Below, piece by piece: positions 54,450-62,337 of a stretch of DNA of 64,000 nt (the first letter of the stretch is position 1; each line of letters starts with the position of its first letter). Position numbers and translations under genes: made by a program. Source of the stretch: Zongyangia hominis (GTDB lineage Bacteria > Bacillota > Clostridia > Oscillospirales > Ruminococcaceae); contig NZ_JACRTC010000002.1 of the NCBI RefSeq assembly GCF_014385095.1, positions 186,001 to 250,000 on the forward strand, written 5' to 3'. Under the pieces are notes generated by a model, which saw only the letters and a list, made by a program, of their open reading frames with translations, had not been told where the DNA came from and did not search any database.

Positions 54450-55188
54450 GAAAAAACGCAGGATTTTCTTCTTCCTTTATTTCCTCGGACGTTTGTGTCC
54501 CCCCAACGGCCTCCTCCGCCTCCACATTGGCGGAAGTGAGGGTGATGCGGGCCGCCGCCTTGTCGATCATGCTGTCGAGGGCGTCGAGTTTTGCATGCAT
54601 CTGCTCCACCGTGTCGTGGAGTGTGTCCCGGATACGGGCCACATCCTCCTTCACGTAGACCATCTGGCCCGAAAAACTCTCCATGGCGGCAGCGGCGCTG
54701 TGGAGGATCCCTTTGGACTGGACCTTGGCGTCGGCGAGAATCTGGTCCGCCTTTTCCTTGGCGTCGATGAGGGCGTCCCCAATCTGCTGGGACATCTCGT
54801 CGTACTTCTTGCTCTTGTATTCGGCGCTCTCCGCTTTAAACTGGAGCTGGCGGTTCTGTTCCCGCTGAATCTTGATCTCCCGGTCCTTTTCCTCGCAAAG
54901 CTGCTTATATTTGGCCATGTCGAGGCTCGCTTCGCTCAGCTGTACCGTCAGTTCCCGCACCCGCGCTTGCTCGATCTCCAAGCGGCTTTGCGCCTCGTTC
55001 ATCTTCTCATTGACCGCGGCGATGTCCTCCCCCAGCTGCTGGTTGGAAGCCTCCAGCTCCGCGATCTTATCACCCAGCCGTTTTTCCATCTCCTTGGAGG
55101 AGCTGCTCAGCTCGTCGATATATGTAAGAACTTCCGTCTTGTTAAAGCCACCCATAACGCTGGTTTTAAAAAGCACCTGCTTATCCAT
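54430..55188 (-). CDS. DivIVA-like coiled-coil protein
   Basis: 252 residues. The N-terminus (DKQVLFKTSVMGGFNKTEVLTYIDEL) resembles the DivIVA/GpsB membrane-binding domain. Residues about 30-130 are a long coiled coil, and 130-170 carries YDEMSQQIGDALIDAKEKADQILADAK, the A-x-x-I-L-x-x-A-K pattern of DivIVA proteins. The tail is acidic. Such proteins mark curved membrane at poles or septa. ATG 55188 has AAAGGGG before it. A GTG three codons upstream is possible. Confidence 0.8.
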   Translation of the reverse strand: MDKQVLFKTSVMGGFNKTEVLTYIDELSSSSKEMEKRLGDKIAELEASNQQLGEDIAAVNEKMNEAQSRLEIEQARVRELTVQLSEASLDMAKYKQLCEEKDREIKIQREQNRQLQFKAESAEYKSKKYDEMSQQIGDALIDAKEKADQILADAKVQSKGILHSAAAAMESFSGQMVYVKEDVARIRDTLHDTVEQMHAKLDALDSMIDKAAARITLTSANVEAEEAVGGTQTSEEIKEEENPAFFRDAATL

Positions 55189-55318
55189 GGCACGCACCCC
55201 TTTCGGCCCTCAAAGTTTTCTCTTTCTTCTCTCAAACCGTTCATTTCTTTTATTATAACATGTTCTTGTCGAAACTCAATAACTTTTCATCTCACCCGCC
55301 CTCCAAGTCTTGGAGAAC

Positions 55319-55346
55319 AAAAAACCCGGCCGTCCGATGGCCGGGT
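55319..55346 (-). terminator. Terminator of the 55352 gene
   Basis: ACCCGGCC-gtccgat-GGCCGGGT. On the minus strand it is followed by TTTTTTGTTC. Confidence 0.85.
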
Positions 55347-55351
55347 GTCTA

Positions 55352-55780
55352 TCACGGTTGCAGGGTGTCCACCGGGGCGTGGAGGGTCCACTCCCTCCCC
55401 TGGCCATCGAAAAAACCGGTGACGGTGATTTCCTCGAAGTTGCCCAGCATTTTGAGGACCGCTTCCCTGCCGTCCCCCACGCTCAGAACGCCGGACTCCA
55501 CCTTGCCGCTTTCTTTAAAGCGGATGTCCTGGTCCTGCCGCCACCGATCCCCCGCGATGACAACTTCCATGGAGCCGCGGAAGATGGTGGAATGAAACAA
55601 GGGCCGGGTGAGGGACCCCTCCACCGCGAAGACGGCAGATTGTGCGCCCTCGCCCCCCTCGGCATAGGCGATGGCGGACATGGTATGAGATACCCCCATG
55701 GGAATCCAGGAGCAGCCGTAGACAATGCTAAGCGCTAATATGCCGGCGAGCAACACCGGCAGAATCGGGTTCTTTTTCAT
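55352..55780 (-). CDS. Hypothetical exported protein
   Basis: 142 residues. The N-terminal hydrophobic segment (NPILPVLLAGILALSIVYGCSW) is a signal peptide or anchor; V-Y-G-C is only a marginal lipobox. The rest is beta-rich (FAVEGSLTRPLFHSTIFRGSMEVVIAGDRWRQDQDIRF, VTGFFDGQGREWTLHAPVDTL). The family was not recognised. ATG 55780 gives proper distance to GGGGAGG, whereas the ATG at 55786 is part of that site. It is 58 nt downstream of corA and may be its co-transcribed partner. Confidence 0.65.
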   Translation of the reverse strand: MKKNPILPVLLAGILALSIVYGCSWIPMGVSHTMSAIAYAEGGEGAQSAVFAVEGSLTRPLFHSTIFRGSMEVVIAGDRWRQDQDIRFKESGKVESGVLSVGDGREAVLKMLGNFEEITVTGFFDGQGREWTLHAPVDTLQP

Positions 55781-55838
55781 CTGCATCCTCCCCTTCCGCT
55801 TGCAAGCAGGACGCCAAAAGCGCCCTGTCTCCTCTCAT

Positions 55839-56768
55839 TTAGTGGAACATGTCCTTTTTGATGAGGATCACCGTCACAATCAGCATGAGCACGATGGAAA
55901 CGGCGATGGGGAACCAAAAGTTGGGGAAGGGAATATTGGGCACATTCATGCCGTAGAAGCTGGACACGATGGTGGGGACCGCCATGACGATGGTAATACA
56001 GGTGAGGACCTTCATGACGATGTTGAGGTTATTGGAGATAATGGAGGCAAAGGCGTCCATGGTCCCCGATAGGATGCTGGAATAGATATTACACATCTCA
56101 ATGGCCTGTCTGATTTCGATGAGGACGTCTTCGAGCAGATCCTCATCCTCCTCGTAGAGCTTGATAATCCTGCCCCGCATCACCTTTTCCAGCGTCATCT
56201 CGTTGGATTTGAGGGAAGTGGAGAAGTAAACCAGCGATTTTTCCAGGCCCAACAGTTGAATGAGCTCCTTGTTTCGCATAGATTTGTGCAGCTGCTGCTC
56301 CACATAGTGGGAAATTTTATCAATCTGCTTTAAGTATTGAAGGTAACGCACGGCGATGCGCAATAGGCATGTGAGCAAAAACCGGGTCTTCAGATGGGTC
56401 TGCACATTCTTGACCAGGCCGTTTGCCATCTCGCTGATGACGGGGTTTTCTCTGAGGCACACCGTGATCACCATCTTTTCCGTGATGATGATGCCCATAG
56501 GCATGGTGGAGTAGAGGATGGTGTTCTCCGTCTCGGTCTGCTGGGTCGGGTAGTCCACGATCACCAGGGTCTGTTCCTCTTCCTTCTCGATACGGGAGGT
56601 CTCCTCCTCGTCCAGCGCCGCCCGGACAAACTCCTGGTCTACGCCCAGGTCGCCCACTAAGAACGCCACCTCTTCCTCGGTGGGGCTGATGGCGCTGATC
56701 CAGCAGCCATCCTCCGCCTGAGGAATCTGCTGGATACGGTTGTTCACCGTCTTGTAAAAGCTGAGCAT
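55839..56768 (-). CDS. corA: CorA-family divalent cation transporter
   Basis: 309 residues. Pentameric Mg2+ (or Co2+/Ni2+) channel. The N-terminal cytoplasmic domain (1-245) is followed by two membrane helices: the first ends with the selectivity signature YGMN (SFYGMNVPNIPFP, about residue 275), and the second is FWFPIAVSIVLMLIVTVILI with the basic end KKDMFH. AAGGAGGAAGCAAG precedes ATG 56768. The 190-nt leader carries a short peptide gene and alternative hairpins, so regulation by Mg2+ or by translation is likely. Confidence 0.95.
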   Translation of the reverse strand: MLSFYKTVNNRIQQIPQAEDGCWISAISPTEEEVAFLVGDLGVDQEFVRAALDEEETSRIEKEEEQTLVIVDYPTQQTETENTILYSTMPMGIIITEKMVITVCLRENPVISEMANGLVKNVQTHLKTRFLLTCLLRIAVRYLQYLKQIDKISHYVEQQLHKSMRNKELIQLLGLEKSLVYFSTSLKSNEMTLEKVMRGRIIKLYEEDEDLLEDVLIEIRQAIEMCNIYSSILSGTMDAFASIISNNLNIVMKVLTCITIVMAVPTIVSSFYGMNVPNIPFPNFWFPIAVSIVLMLIVTVILIKKDMFH

Positions 56769-56956
56769 CTTGCTTCCTCCTTTGCGGCAGAAGCACGCAG
56801 ATGCTGCTCCTGCCCCTATGTAGTTAAACTTCGGTCGTTTCCGCTAGGGTCAGGGTTCACAACTTTCACCTCCAACACGCGGCCTTCCTATTATTCTGCC
56901 GCATTTTACCCAAATCATCAGTCGTCGAAGAATCTCCGGCCAAACGGCCGCAATCC
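56769..56956 (-). promoter_or_regulatory. Structured corA leader with alternative stems
   Basis: From the start near 56956 the RNA has a hairpin CGGCC-gttt-GGCCG, then segment 1 TGCGGCAGAA (56903-56894), the leader peptide gene, segment 2 GGGCAGGAGCA directly after its stop (about 56815-56805), and segment 3 TGCTTCTGCCGCA (56795-56783) abutting the AAAGGAGG of corA. Segment 3 can pair 10 bp with segment 1 (TTCTGCCGCA) or with segment 2 (GGCAGgAGCA/TGCTtCTGCC), not both. It does not match the M-box as I know it. Confidence 0.6.
56816..56860 (-). CDS. corA leader peptide, 14 residues (MNPDPSGNDRSLTT)
   Basis: GTG at 56860 stands 8 nt after a consensus GGAGG, and the frame closes with TAG at 56816. 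The acidic-proline start N-P-D-P recalls the E-P-D-P-T-P of the Salmonella MgtL leader peptide, where low Mg2+ destabilises ribosomes translating such sequences. The stop codon touches the segment able to pair with the sequence next to the corA ribosome binding site. The peptide itself has no other recognisable feature. The role is inferred from position and composition. Confidence 0.6.
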   Translation of the reverse strand: MNPDPSGNDRSLTT

Positions 56957-56962
56957 TGTTCC

Positions 56963-56990
56963 ATTATAGCACAATAACCGGCGATTGCAA
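56963..56990 (-). promoter_or_regulatory. Promoter of corA
   Basis: Minus strand TTGCAA (56985-56990), 16-bp spacer, TATAAT (56963-56968), placing the start near 56956. Confidence 0.75.
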
Positions 56991-57100
56991 GCGATAAACA
57001 GCGATTTGTGGAAGTATTTGATTCTCCTTGTTCCTCATGGGCTATTTTTAAACAATTCGCGTCAATTTGGCCTCAAATGCCCCTGGAAGAATCATCCACG

Positions 57101-57132
57101 CAAAAAGGACAGGAGCCGAAAGCCCCTGTCCT
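57101..57132 (-). terminator. Terminator of ftsZ
   Basis: AAGGACAGG-aGCcgaaaGCc-CCTGTCCTT. On the minus strand it is followed by TTTTTGCG, 26 nt after the ftsZ stop. Confidence 0.85.
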
Positions 57133-57157
57133 TCTATGTTCTCGCGCTTTGAAAGCA

Positions 57158-58249
57158 CTATCTCTGATTAAAAATCTTCATGATGTCAAAGTAATCGTCG
57201 TCGTCCCCAGCCGGGCCGCCTTTGCCGTCCTCGGCAGCCGCCGTCACGCCGCTTTTAAAGTTGTAGTTGACAGCCGCGTCCATCCGGTCGGCATCGAAGC
57301 CGGTGGCGATGACAGTGACCTGCATCTCGTCGTTGAGCTTCTCGTCGAAGGTGACGCCCCAGATGATGTTGGCGTCGGGATGGGAGGCCTGGGTGATCAT
57401 AGAGGAAGCGATGTCCACCTCGTCCATGCCGATATCGGAGGAAGAGGTGATGTTGACCAGGACGCCCTTGGCGCCGTCGATGGAGGTCTCCAGCAGCGGG
57501 CTGGAAATGGCCATGGCCGCCGCCTGCTCGGCTTTGTCCTTGCCCTGGGCATGTCCCACGCCCATGTGCGCGTATCCGGCGTCCTTCATGATGGAGGTGA
57601 CGTCGGCGAAGTCCAGGTTGACGAGACCGTTGGTATGTACCAAATCGGAGATGCTCTGCACGCCCTGGCGCAGCACGTCGTCGGCCGCCTCAAAGGCGTT
57701 GGCCAGCGTGATTCTCTGCTCCGAAATCAGTTTGAGCCGCTCATTGGGGATGACAAGCAGGGAGTCAACATGCTCTCTGAGGGCGACGATGCCCGACTCG
57801 GCCTGTTCCATCCGCTTTTTGCCCTCAAACGCGAAGGGCTTGGTCACAATGCCTACGGTGAGGATGCCCAAATCCCTGGCCACTTCCGCTACAATGGGAG
57901 CCGCGCCGGTACCGGTGCCGCCGCCCATGCCCGCGGTGATAAAGATCATATCGGTGCCTTTGAGGACCGCCGCGATTTCCTCCCGGCTCTCCTCCGCGGC
58001 CTTCTGTCCAATTTCCGGCTTGCCGCCCGCGCCCTTGCGCTTGGTCAGCTTTTCGCCGATGAGAATTTTATAAGGGGAAAGGGAAGCATCCAGCGCCTGC
58101 TGGTCCGTATTCACCGCCAAAAACTCCACGTGCTGTATGCCTGCGTTAATCATCCGGTTGACAGCATTTCCGCCGCCGCCGCCAATACCGGCGACTTGTA
58201 TCTTTACTACTTTTTCAAAATCATTCGCCAAGTCAAAATTCATAGGCAT
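57158..58249 (-). CDS. ftsZ: Cell division protein FtsZ
   Basis: 363 residues. Tubulin-like GTPase forming the division ring. IQVAGIGGGGGNAVNRMI binds nucleotide. ITAGMGGGTGTGAAPIVAEVA is the tubulin signature (about residue 110), and NLDFADVTSIMKDAGYAHMGVG is the T7-loop region with the catalytic N-x-D-x-x-D. The C-terminal end (DDDDYFDIMKIFNQR) is a short acidic linker plus conserved peptide. GGAGG precedes ATG 58249 by 10 nt. It lies at the 3' end of the wall cluster, and no ftsA lies between ftsQ and ftsZ. Confidence 0.97.
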   Translation of the reverse strand: MPMNFDLANDFEKVVKIQVAGIGGGGGNAVNRMINAGIQHVEFLAVNTDQQALDASLSPYKILIGEKLTKRKGAGGKPEIGQKAAEESREEIAAVLKGTDMIFITAGMGGGTGTGAAPIVAEVARDLGILTVGIVTKPFAFEGKKRMEQAESGIVALREHVDSLLVIPNERLKLISEQRITLANAFEAADDVLRQGVQSISDLVHTNGLVNLDFADVTSIMKDAGYAHMGVGHAQGKDKAEQAAAMAISSPLLETSIDGAKGVLVNITSSSDIGMDEVDIASSMITQASHPDANIIWGVTFDEKLNDEMQVTVIATGFDADRMDAAVNYNFKSGVTAAAEDGKGGPAGDDDDYFDIMKIFNQR

Positions 58250-58450
58250 GGGATGCTTTCCTCCTAAAAACCAAATACAAGATGGTTTATGTATTTTCTA
58301 TGTCAATCTCAAATATGCACAAGATGTTGATACATTCTATATACCTTATAATTTAACAGATCCTACGCATAATTTCAAGAACCGGACAGGAAAAACTGTA
58401 TTTTTTTCATAAAAAAGCCGGTTTCACTGCACACAAACGGTAAAACCGCC

Positions 58451-59440
58451 CTACTGCTGGGGGGTGGAGGGCGTTTCTGCCGGCGCTTGGGGTTCCGGCG
58501 TATTGGAATCGCCCTCCGGGCCGCCCGAACCGGTGCTCCCCTCCCCTGAGGAAGCCGGGGGCGCGGAAGTGGTCACCGGCGGCGTAGTCACATAGCCCAT
58601 GATCTCGTCGAAGTCCCCCGCCCGGAAGCGGACATTGGGCTTGTCCTCGTCCACCGCGCCGCTGGCGTCGATGAGGCCCTCCTGGTTCTCGATGTTCTCC
58701 TGCTCCAGCACCTTCTTCACAAAGCTGATCTTATAAGGGATCTCCGCCTTGGAGCCCAGCTCGATCTTGATGGCGTTTTTGTAGGTCAGGTAGAGGTTGA
58801 GCGCGTCGGAGACGTCGATGAGGGTGACGTCATCCACCATCTCAAACTGAGTCAGGGAGGCGATGAGCTGATTGAGAATCTGAATCCGGGTGGAATCTTC
58901 CCCCTCGTTGAGATACTTGCCCACTTCGGGGGAAGTTAGTTCCAATCCGCTGACCACCGCGGCCCCCGCGGGCGGGTCCTTGGCGCCGGTTTCTAAGATT
59001 TTGCCGCCGTGGCTGATGAGGCAGTAGGTATCCCCGGTCTTGACCGCACCGATGACGGTGGCCTCAGTGAGCTCGATGGTGAGCTCCGACGGGAGCTTTC
59101 GGCTGACCTTAGCCGATTCTATGTAAGGCAGGGCCGCCGTAATCCGGCCGGCCACCACTTTGGTATCGATTTTAAACAGGTTGTCCCCCAAATTCACCTG
59201 GGTTGCCTGCAGCACCTGATTGGTGGAGTATTTGTCGCTGCCGCTCACGGCAAAGCTCTCCACCTTGAAGAAAACGTTGAAGGTCAGATAAATTCCCGCA
59301 CCAAGGACGAAGATCATCAGCAGCACATAGAGGATGGTGTTGTTCTTCTTGTGCTTTTTGCGATGTCTGCGTCCGTTGGATGCCCTTGCGTTTTCCGGCG
59401 TGTTCGCCATTCTTTTTCGTTTGTCGTTTGCACTTCCCAT
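58451..59440 (-). CDS. ftsQ: Cell division protein FtsQ/DivIB
   Basis: 329 residues. A bitopic divisome protein: basic cytoplasmic N-terminus (GRRHRKKHKKN), one membrane helix (TILYVLLMIFVLGAGIYLTFNVF, about 35-57), then a POTRA domain (FKVESFAVSGSDKYSTNQVLQATQVNLGDNLFKID) and a beta domain (LPYIESAKVSRKLPSELTIELTEATVIGAV). The last 50 residues are Pro/Ser/Thr/Gly-rich linker. GGAGGTCAAA precedes ATG 59440. It is 21 nt downstream of murA. Confidence 0.93.
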   Translation of the reverse strand: MGSANDKRKRMANTPENARASNGRRHRKKHKKNNTILYVLLMIFVLGAGIYLTFNVFFKVESFAVSGSDKYSTNQVLQATQVNLGDNLFKIDTKVVAGRITAALPYIESAKVSRKLPSELTIELTEATVIGAVKTGDTYCLISHGGKILETGAKDPPAGAAVVSGLELTSPEVGKYLNEGEDSTRIQILNQLIASLTQFEMVDDVTLIDVSDALNLYLTYKNAIKIELGSKAEIPYKISFVKKVLEQENIENQEGLIDASGAVDEDKPNVRFRAGDFDEIMGYVTTPPVTTSAPPASSGEGSTGSGGPEGDSNTPEPQAPAETPSTPQQ

Positions 59441-59461
59441 TTTGACCTCCGCAAGCTGTAT

Positions 59462-60715
59462 TCATTCCCGTTTCACTCTAGCTCCAACTGCTGTCAAAAT
59501 TTTCTCAATTGTCTCGTATCCTCTGTCGATATGATGAACCCCTGTGATCACTGTTTCCCCCTGGGCCGCAAGCGCCGCCGTGATCAGCGCCGCCCCGCCC
59601 CGCAGGTCGGTGGCGCAGACCTGCGCGCCGTGGAGGGCGTCCACCCCTTCCACCACCGCGACCCGGCCCTCAATCTTGATGTCCGCACCCATGCGCATCA
59701 GCTCATAGGCGTGTTTATACCGGTTTTCAAAGATATTCTCCACAAAGATGGTGGCCCCTTTGGCCAGGGTCGTCATGGCCATGAGTGGCGCCTGGGCATC
59801 AGTGGGGAATCCCGGATAGGGCATGGTCCGCACGAGTTTGAGGGGTTTGAGGGGTACAGTTCCCCAAATGTGGATGTTCTCCCCCTCGTAATCGAGCCGG
59901 CAGCCTGCCTCTTCAAACAGGGGCAGTACCGATTTCATCTGGTCGGGGCTGCATCCGCGCAAAGTGAGGTCGCCTCCGGTGATGGCAGCGCAACTGAGAT
60001 AGGTGGCCGCCGCAATCCGGTCGGGGATGACGTGATGCTCCGCGCCGTGGATTTCTTCCACGCCGGTGATCTCGATGGTCCCCTCCCCTGCGCCTTTGAT
60101 CTTGGCGCCGCATTTGGTGAGAAAATCGGCCAGGTCCACAATTTCGGGCTCTCTGGCCGCGTTGATAATTTCGGTGGTTCCTTTGGCGGTACAGGCCGCC
60201 AGCATAATATTTTCGGTAGCGCCGACGCTGGGGAAGGACAGGACGATCTTTGCGCCCCTTAGCCTTCCATGGCTCTGACAGTCCAAAAAGCCGTGTTCCT
60301 CCACAATCTCGGTGCCAAGCTTGCGCAGCGCCTGCAAGTGGAGGTCGATGGGCCTAGGACCCAGCTCACAGCCGCCGGGGTAAGAAATCGCCGCCTTCTG
60401 GCAGCGCGCGATGATCGCACCCAAAAAGACGATGGAAGAACGCATCTCCCGCATCAGATCGTCGGGGATGTCATAGCGGCAGGCCGTATCCGGCAATACC
60501 GTCAGGGTGTCCCCCGCCCTTTTTACCTGACAGCCCAGATATTCTAAAATCTGCACGGCGGCGTCCACATCGGAGAGCCGGGGGCAGTTATGTAGGACGC
60601 TGGGCCCCTCGCAGAGCAATGTGGCGGCAAGAATCGGCAGGACGCTGTTCTTGGCTCCCTGCACCCAGATTTCCCCCTGGATGGGAGTGCCGCCCTCTAC
60701 AATTAATCTCGACAT
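59462..60715 (-). CDS. murA: UDP-N-acetylglucosamine 1-carboxyvinyltransferase
   Basis: 417 residues. First committed step of peptidoglycan synthesis. GAKNSVLPILAATLL carries the catalytic lysine. ISYPGGCELGPRPIDLHLQAL carries the cysteine that fosfomycin alkylates, so sensitivity is expected at the target level. YPGFPTDAQAPLMA is also conserved. AAAGGGTG precedes ATG 60715. It sits between murG and ftsQ, as in several Clostridia division clusters. Confidence 0.97.
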   Translation of the reverse strand: MSRLIVEGGTPIQGEIWVQGAKNSVLPILAATLLCEGPSVLHNCPRLSDVDAAVQILEYLGCQVKRAGDTLTVLPDTACRYDIPDDLMREMRSSIVFLGAIIARCQKAAISYPGGCELGPRPIDLHLQALRKLGTEIVEEHGFLDCQSHGRLRGAKIVLSFPSVGATENIMLAACTAKGTTEIINAAREPEIVDLADFLTKCGAKIKGAGEGTIEITGVEEIHGAEHHVIPDRIAAATYLSCAAITGGDLTLRGCSPDQMKSVLPLFEEAGCRLDYEGENIHIWGTVPLKPLKLVRTMPYPGFPTDAQAPLMAMTTLAKGATIFVENIFENRYKHAYELMRMGADIKIEGRVAVVEGVDALHGAQVCATDLRGGAALITAALAAQGETVITGVHHIDRGYETIEKILTAVGARVKRE

Positions 60716-61152
60716 TTTTCACGCACCCTTTCGCCCAAATACAAAGGCAGGGTGGATCCGTCCTGTTCTCAGTGAGAGCAGATTTGTAGGCACATCGGAC
60801 GATCACCCTTGCAACCTCATCTTATGCGGGGGTGCAAATCTTTGTGCATGGCACTTTCGGGCTGCAACGCCTGGTTTGAGGAATGAAAAATGCCGTTTCC
60901 CTCTTTTTTTCGGATTCTTGTCTCTCGATTATTCTATGAAATCCCGGCAAAGCTGTCCTCACCCGGGACAAGCGGCCTTTCTATTTTCTAGCTGCGCTAT
61001 CAAATCTAATGCGCTGGGGCATCCGCGCTTTGCGCTCCGTCCCTCTTGCGCAAAAAAATAGCTGCGCTATTTTCTAGCTACGCTATCAAATCTAATGCGC
61101 TGGGGCATCCGCGCTTTGCGCTCCGCCCCTCTCGCGCAAAAAAATAGCTGCG
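60716..61152. other. 437-bp gap between murG and murA, mostly repeats
   Basis: 60716-60980 has no supported gene. 60983-61154 holds two tandem copies of the dispersed element. If the cluster is one transcript, the repeats are transcribed between murG and murA. I see no terminator with a clear U tract on the minus strand. Confidence 0.7.
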
Positions 61153-61154
61153 CT
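60983..61154. repeat. Two tandem copies (86 bp each) of the dispersed GCGC/GGCATCCGCGCT element
   Basis: Copies at about 60983-61068 and 61069-61154 differ at only a few bases. Each contains TAGCTGCGCTAT, AATGCGCTGGGGCATCC, GCGCTTTGCGCTCCG, CCCTC and GCGCAAAAAAATAG. Related sequence occurs at 30233-30289 and 51630-51790. The second copy runs into the 3' end of murG. Confidence 0.85.
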
Positions 61155-62283
61155 ATTTTTTCTCCACCAGAGATAGAATCTCCCGGTAGATGCGCTCGTT
61201 GGAATCGATAATAGCCATAGAGCGGGCATTGTTGCCCAGGTGGCGCAGGGTAAACGGGTCGGAGATAAGCTCCTCCACCTGCTTGCACAGGTGTTCCCCG
61301 GTTAAATCCTTTTCCTCGATGACCACCGCGGCGTTGCGGTTATACAGCGCCATGGCGTTGTGGTATTGGTGGTTCTCCGCCACATTGGGGGAGGGAATGA
61401 GGATGGAGGCCCGGCCCGCCGCCTCGATTTCGGAGAGGGTGATGGCCCCCGCCCGGGAGATGACCAGGTCGGCCGCCGCCAGACACCGGGGCATGTCGTC
61501 GATATACTCCCGGATGGAGATATGCTTGCAGCCGGTCAGGTCCACGCCCTTTTCTTTGAGCAGCTCGGGCAGCAAATCCACTCCATAGGAGCCGGTGGCA
61601 TGGATGTGCCAGATCTTGCCCCGCTTATAGTGCCAGGCGATGAGATCCGCAATGGCCTCGTTGATTCTCCTGGCCCCCAGGCTGCCCCCAAAGGAGAGGA
61701 TGCACACCTTGTCGTCCGGGATGCCGAGCTCAATGCGGGAGACGTCCCGGTCCGCCTTGAGGACGCTGCCCCGGATGGGGTTGCCGGTGATGACGCATTT
61801 GTCATCACACTCCCCCAGATACTTTTTCGCTTCCGGCACCGCCAACAGGATTTTGTCCACGTAGCCCGAAAGGAGCTTGGTGGTCACGCCGGGGAAGGCG
61901 TTTTGCTCGTGGGTGATGGTCTTAACCCCCATCTGGGCGGCCTTGCGTACCACCGGACCGCTGACATAGCCGCCGGTCCCCATGACCACGTCGGGCTGAA
62001 AGTCCTTGATGATCTGGCGGGCTCTGGCCCCGGCAGTGGCGAGATAAGCCACCGCCATGGCGTTATTTTTGATGTTGCGAAGGCTCAGCTGCCGCTGAAA
62101 GCCCTTGACTTTGATGGGTGCAAAGTCAAAGCCGGCCTTGGGCACCAGGGAGGCCTCCATGCCGTGGGGGTTGCCGCAAAAGAGGATGGAGGCGTCGGGC
62201 TGGCGCTGTTTGATATAGGATGCCACGGCAATGGCGGGATTGATGTGGCCCGCCGTCCCGCCGCCTGCAAACAAAATTTTCAT
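61153..62283 (-). CDS. murG: UDP-GlcNAc:lipid I N-acetylglucosaminyltransferase
   Basis: 376 residues. Makes lipid II at the inner membrane face. The N-terminal glycine-rich loop is FAGGGTAGHINPAIAVA. MGTGGYVSGPVVRKA and HEQNAFPGVTTKLLS are family blocks. The second domain has LSFGGSLGARRINEA and the donor-binding SRAGAITLSEIEAAGRASILIPSP with AENHQYHNA. The C-terminus ends within the repeat element. ftsW lies 54 nt upstream. Confidence 0.97.
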   Translation of the reverse strand: MKILFAGGGTAGHINPAIAVASYIKQRQPDASILFCGNPHGMEASLVPKAGFDFAPIKVKGFQRQLSLRNIKNNAMAVAYLATAGARARQIIKDFQPDVVMGTGGYVSGPVVRKAAQMGVKTITHEQNAFPGVTTKLLSGYVDKILLAVPEAKKYLGECDDKCVITGNPIRGSVLKADRDVSRIELGIPDDKVCILSFGGSLGARRINEAIADLIAWHYKRGKIWHIHATGSYGVDLLPELLKEKGVDLTGCKHISIREYIDDMPRCLAAADLVISRAGAITLSEIEAAGRASILIPSPNVAENHQYHNAMALYNRNAAVVIEEKDLTGEHLCKQVEELISDPFTLRHLGNNARSMAIIDSNERIYREILSLVEKK

Positions 62284-62337
62284 AATCCATGCACCCTTTA
62301 CTATTAGAATTCCGGCTTAGCCGGCTGTTCTTTCCTG

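Noticed and set aside
56769..56956. M-box (Mg2+) riboswitch upstream of corA
   Set aside because: The conserved M-box core bases as I remember them are not present, and the leader is dominated by a short coding frame and simple alternative stems.
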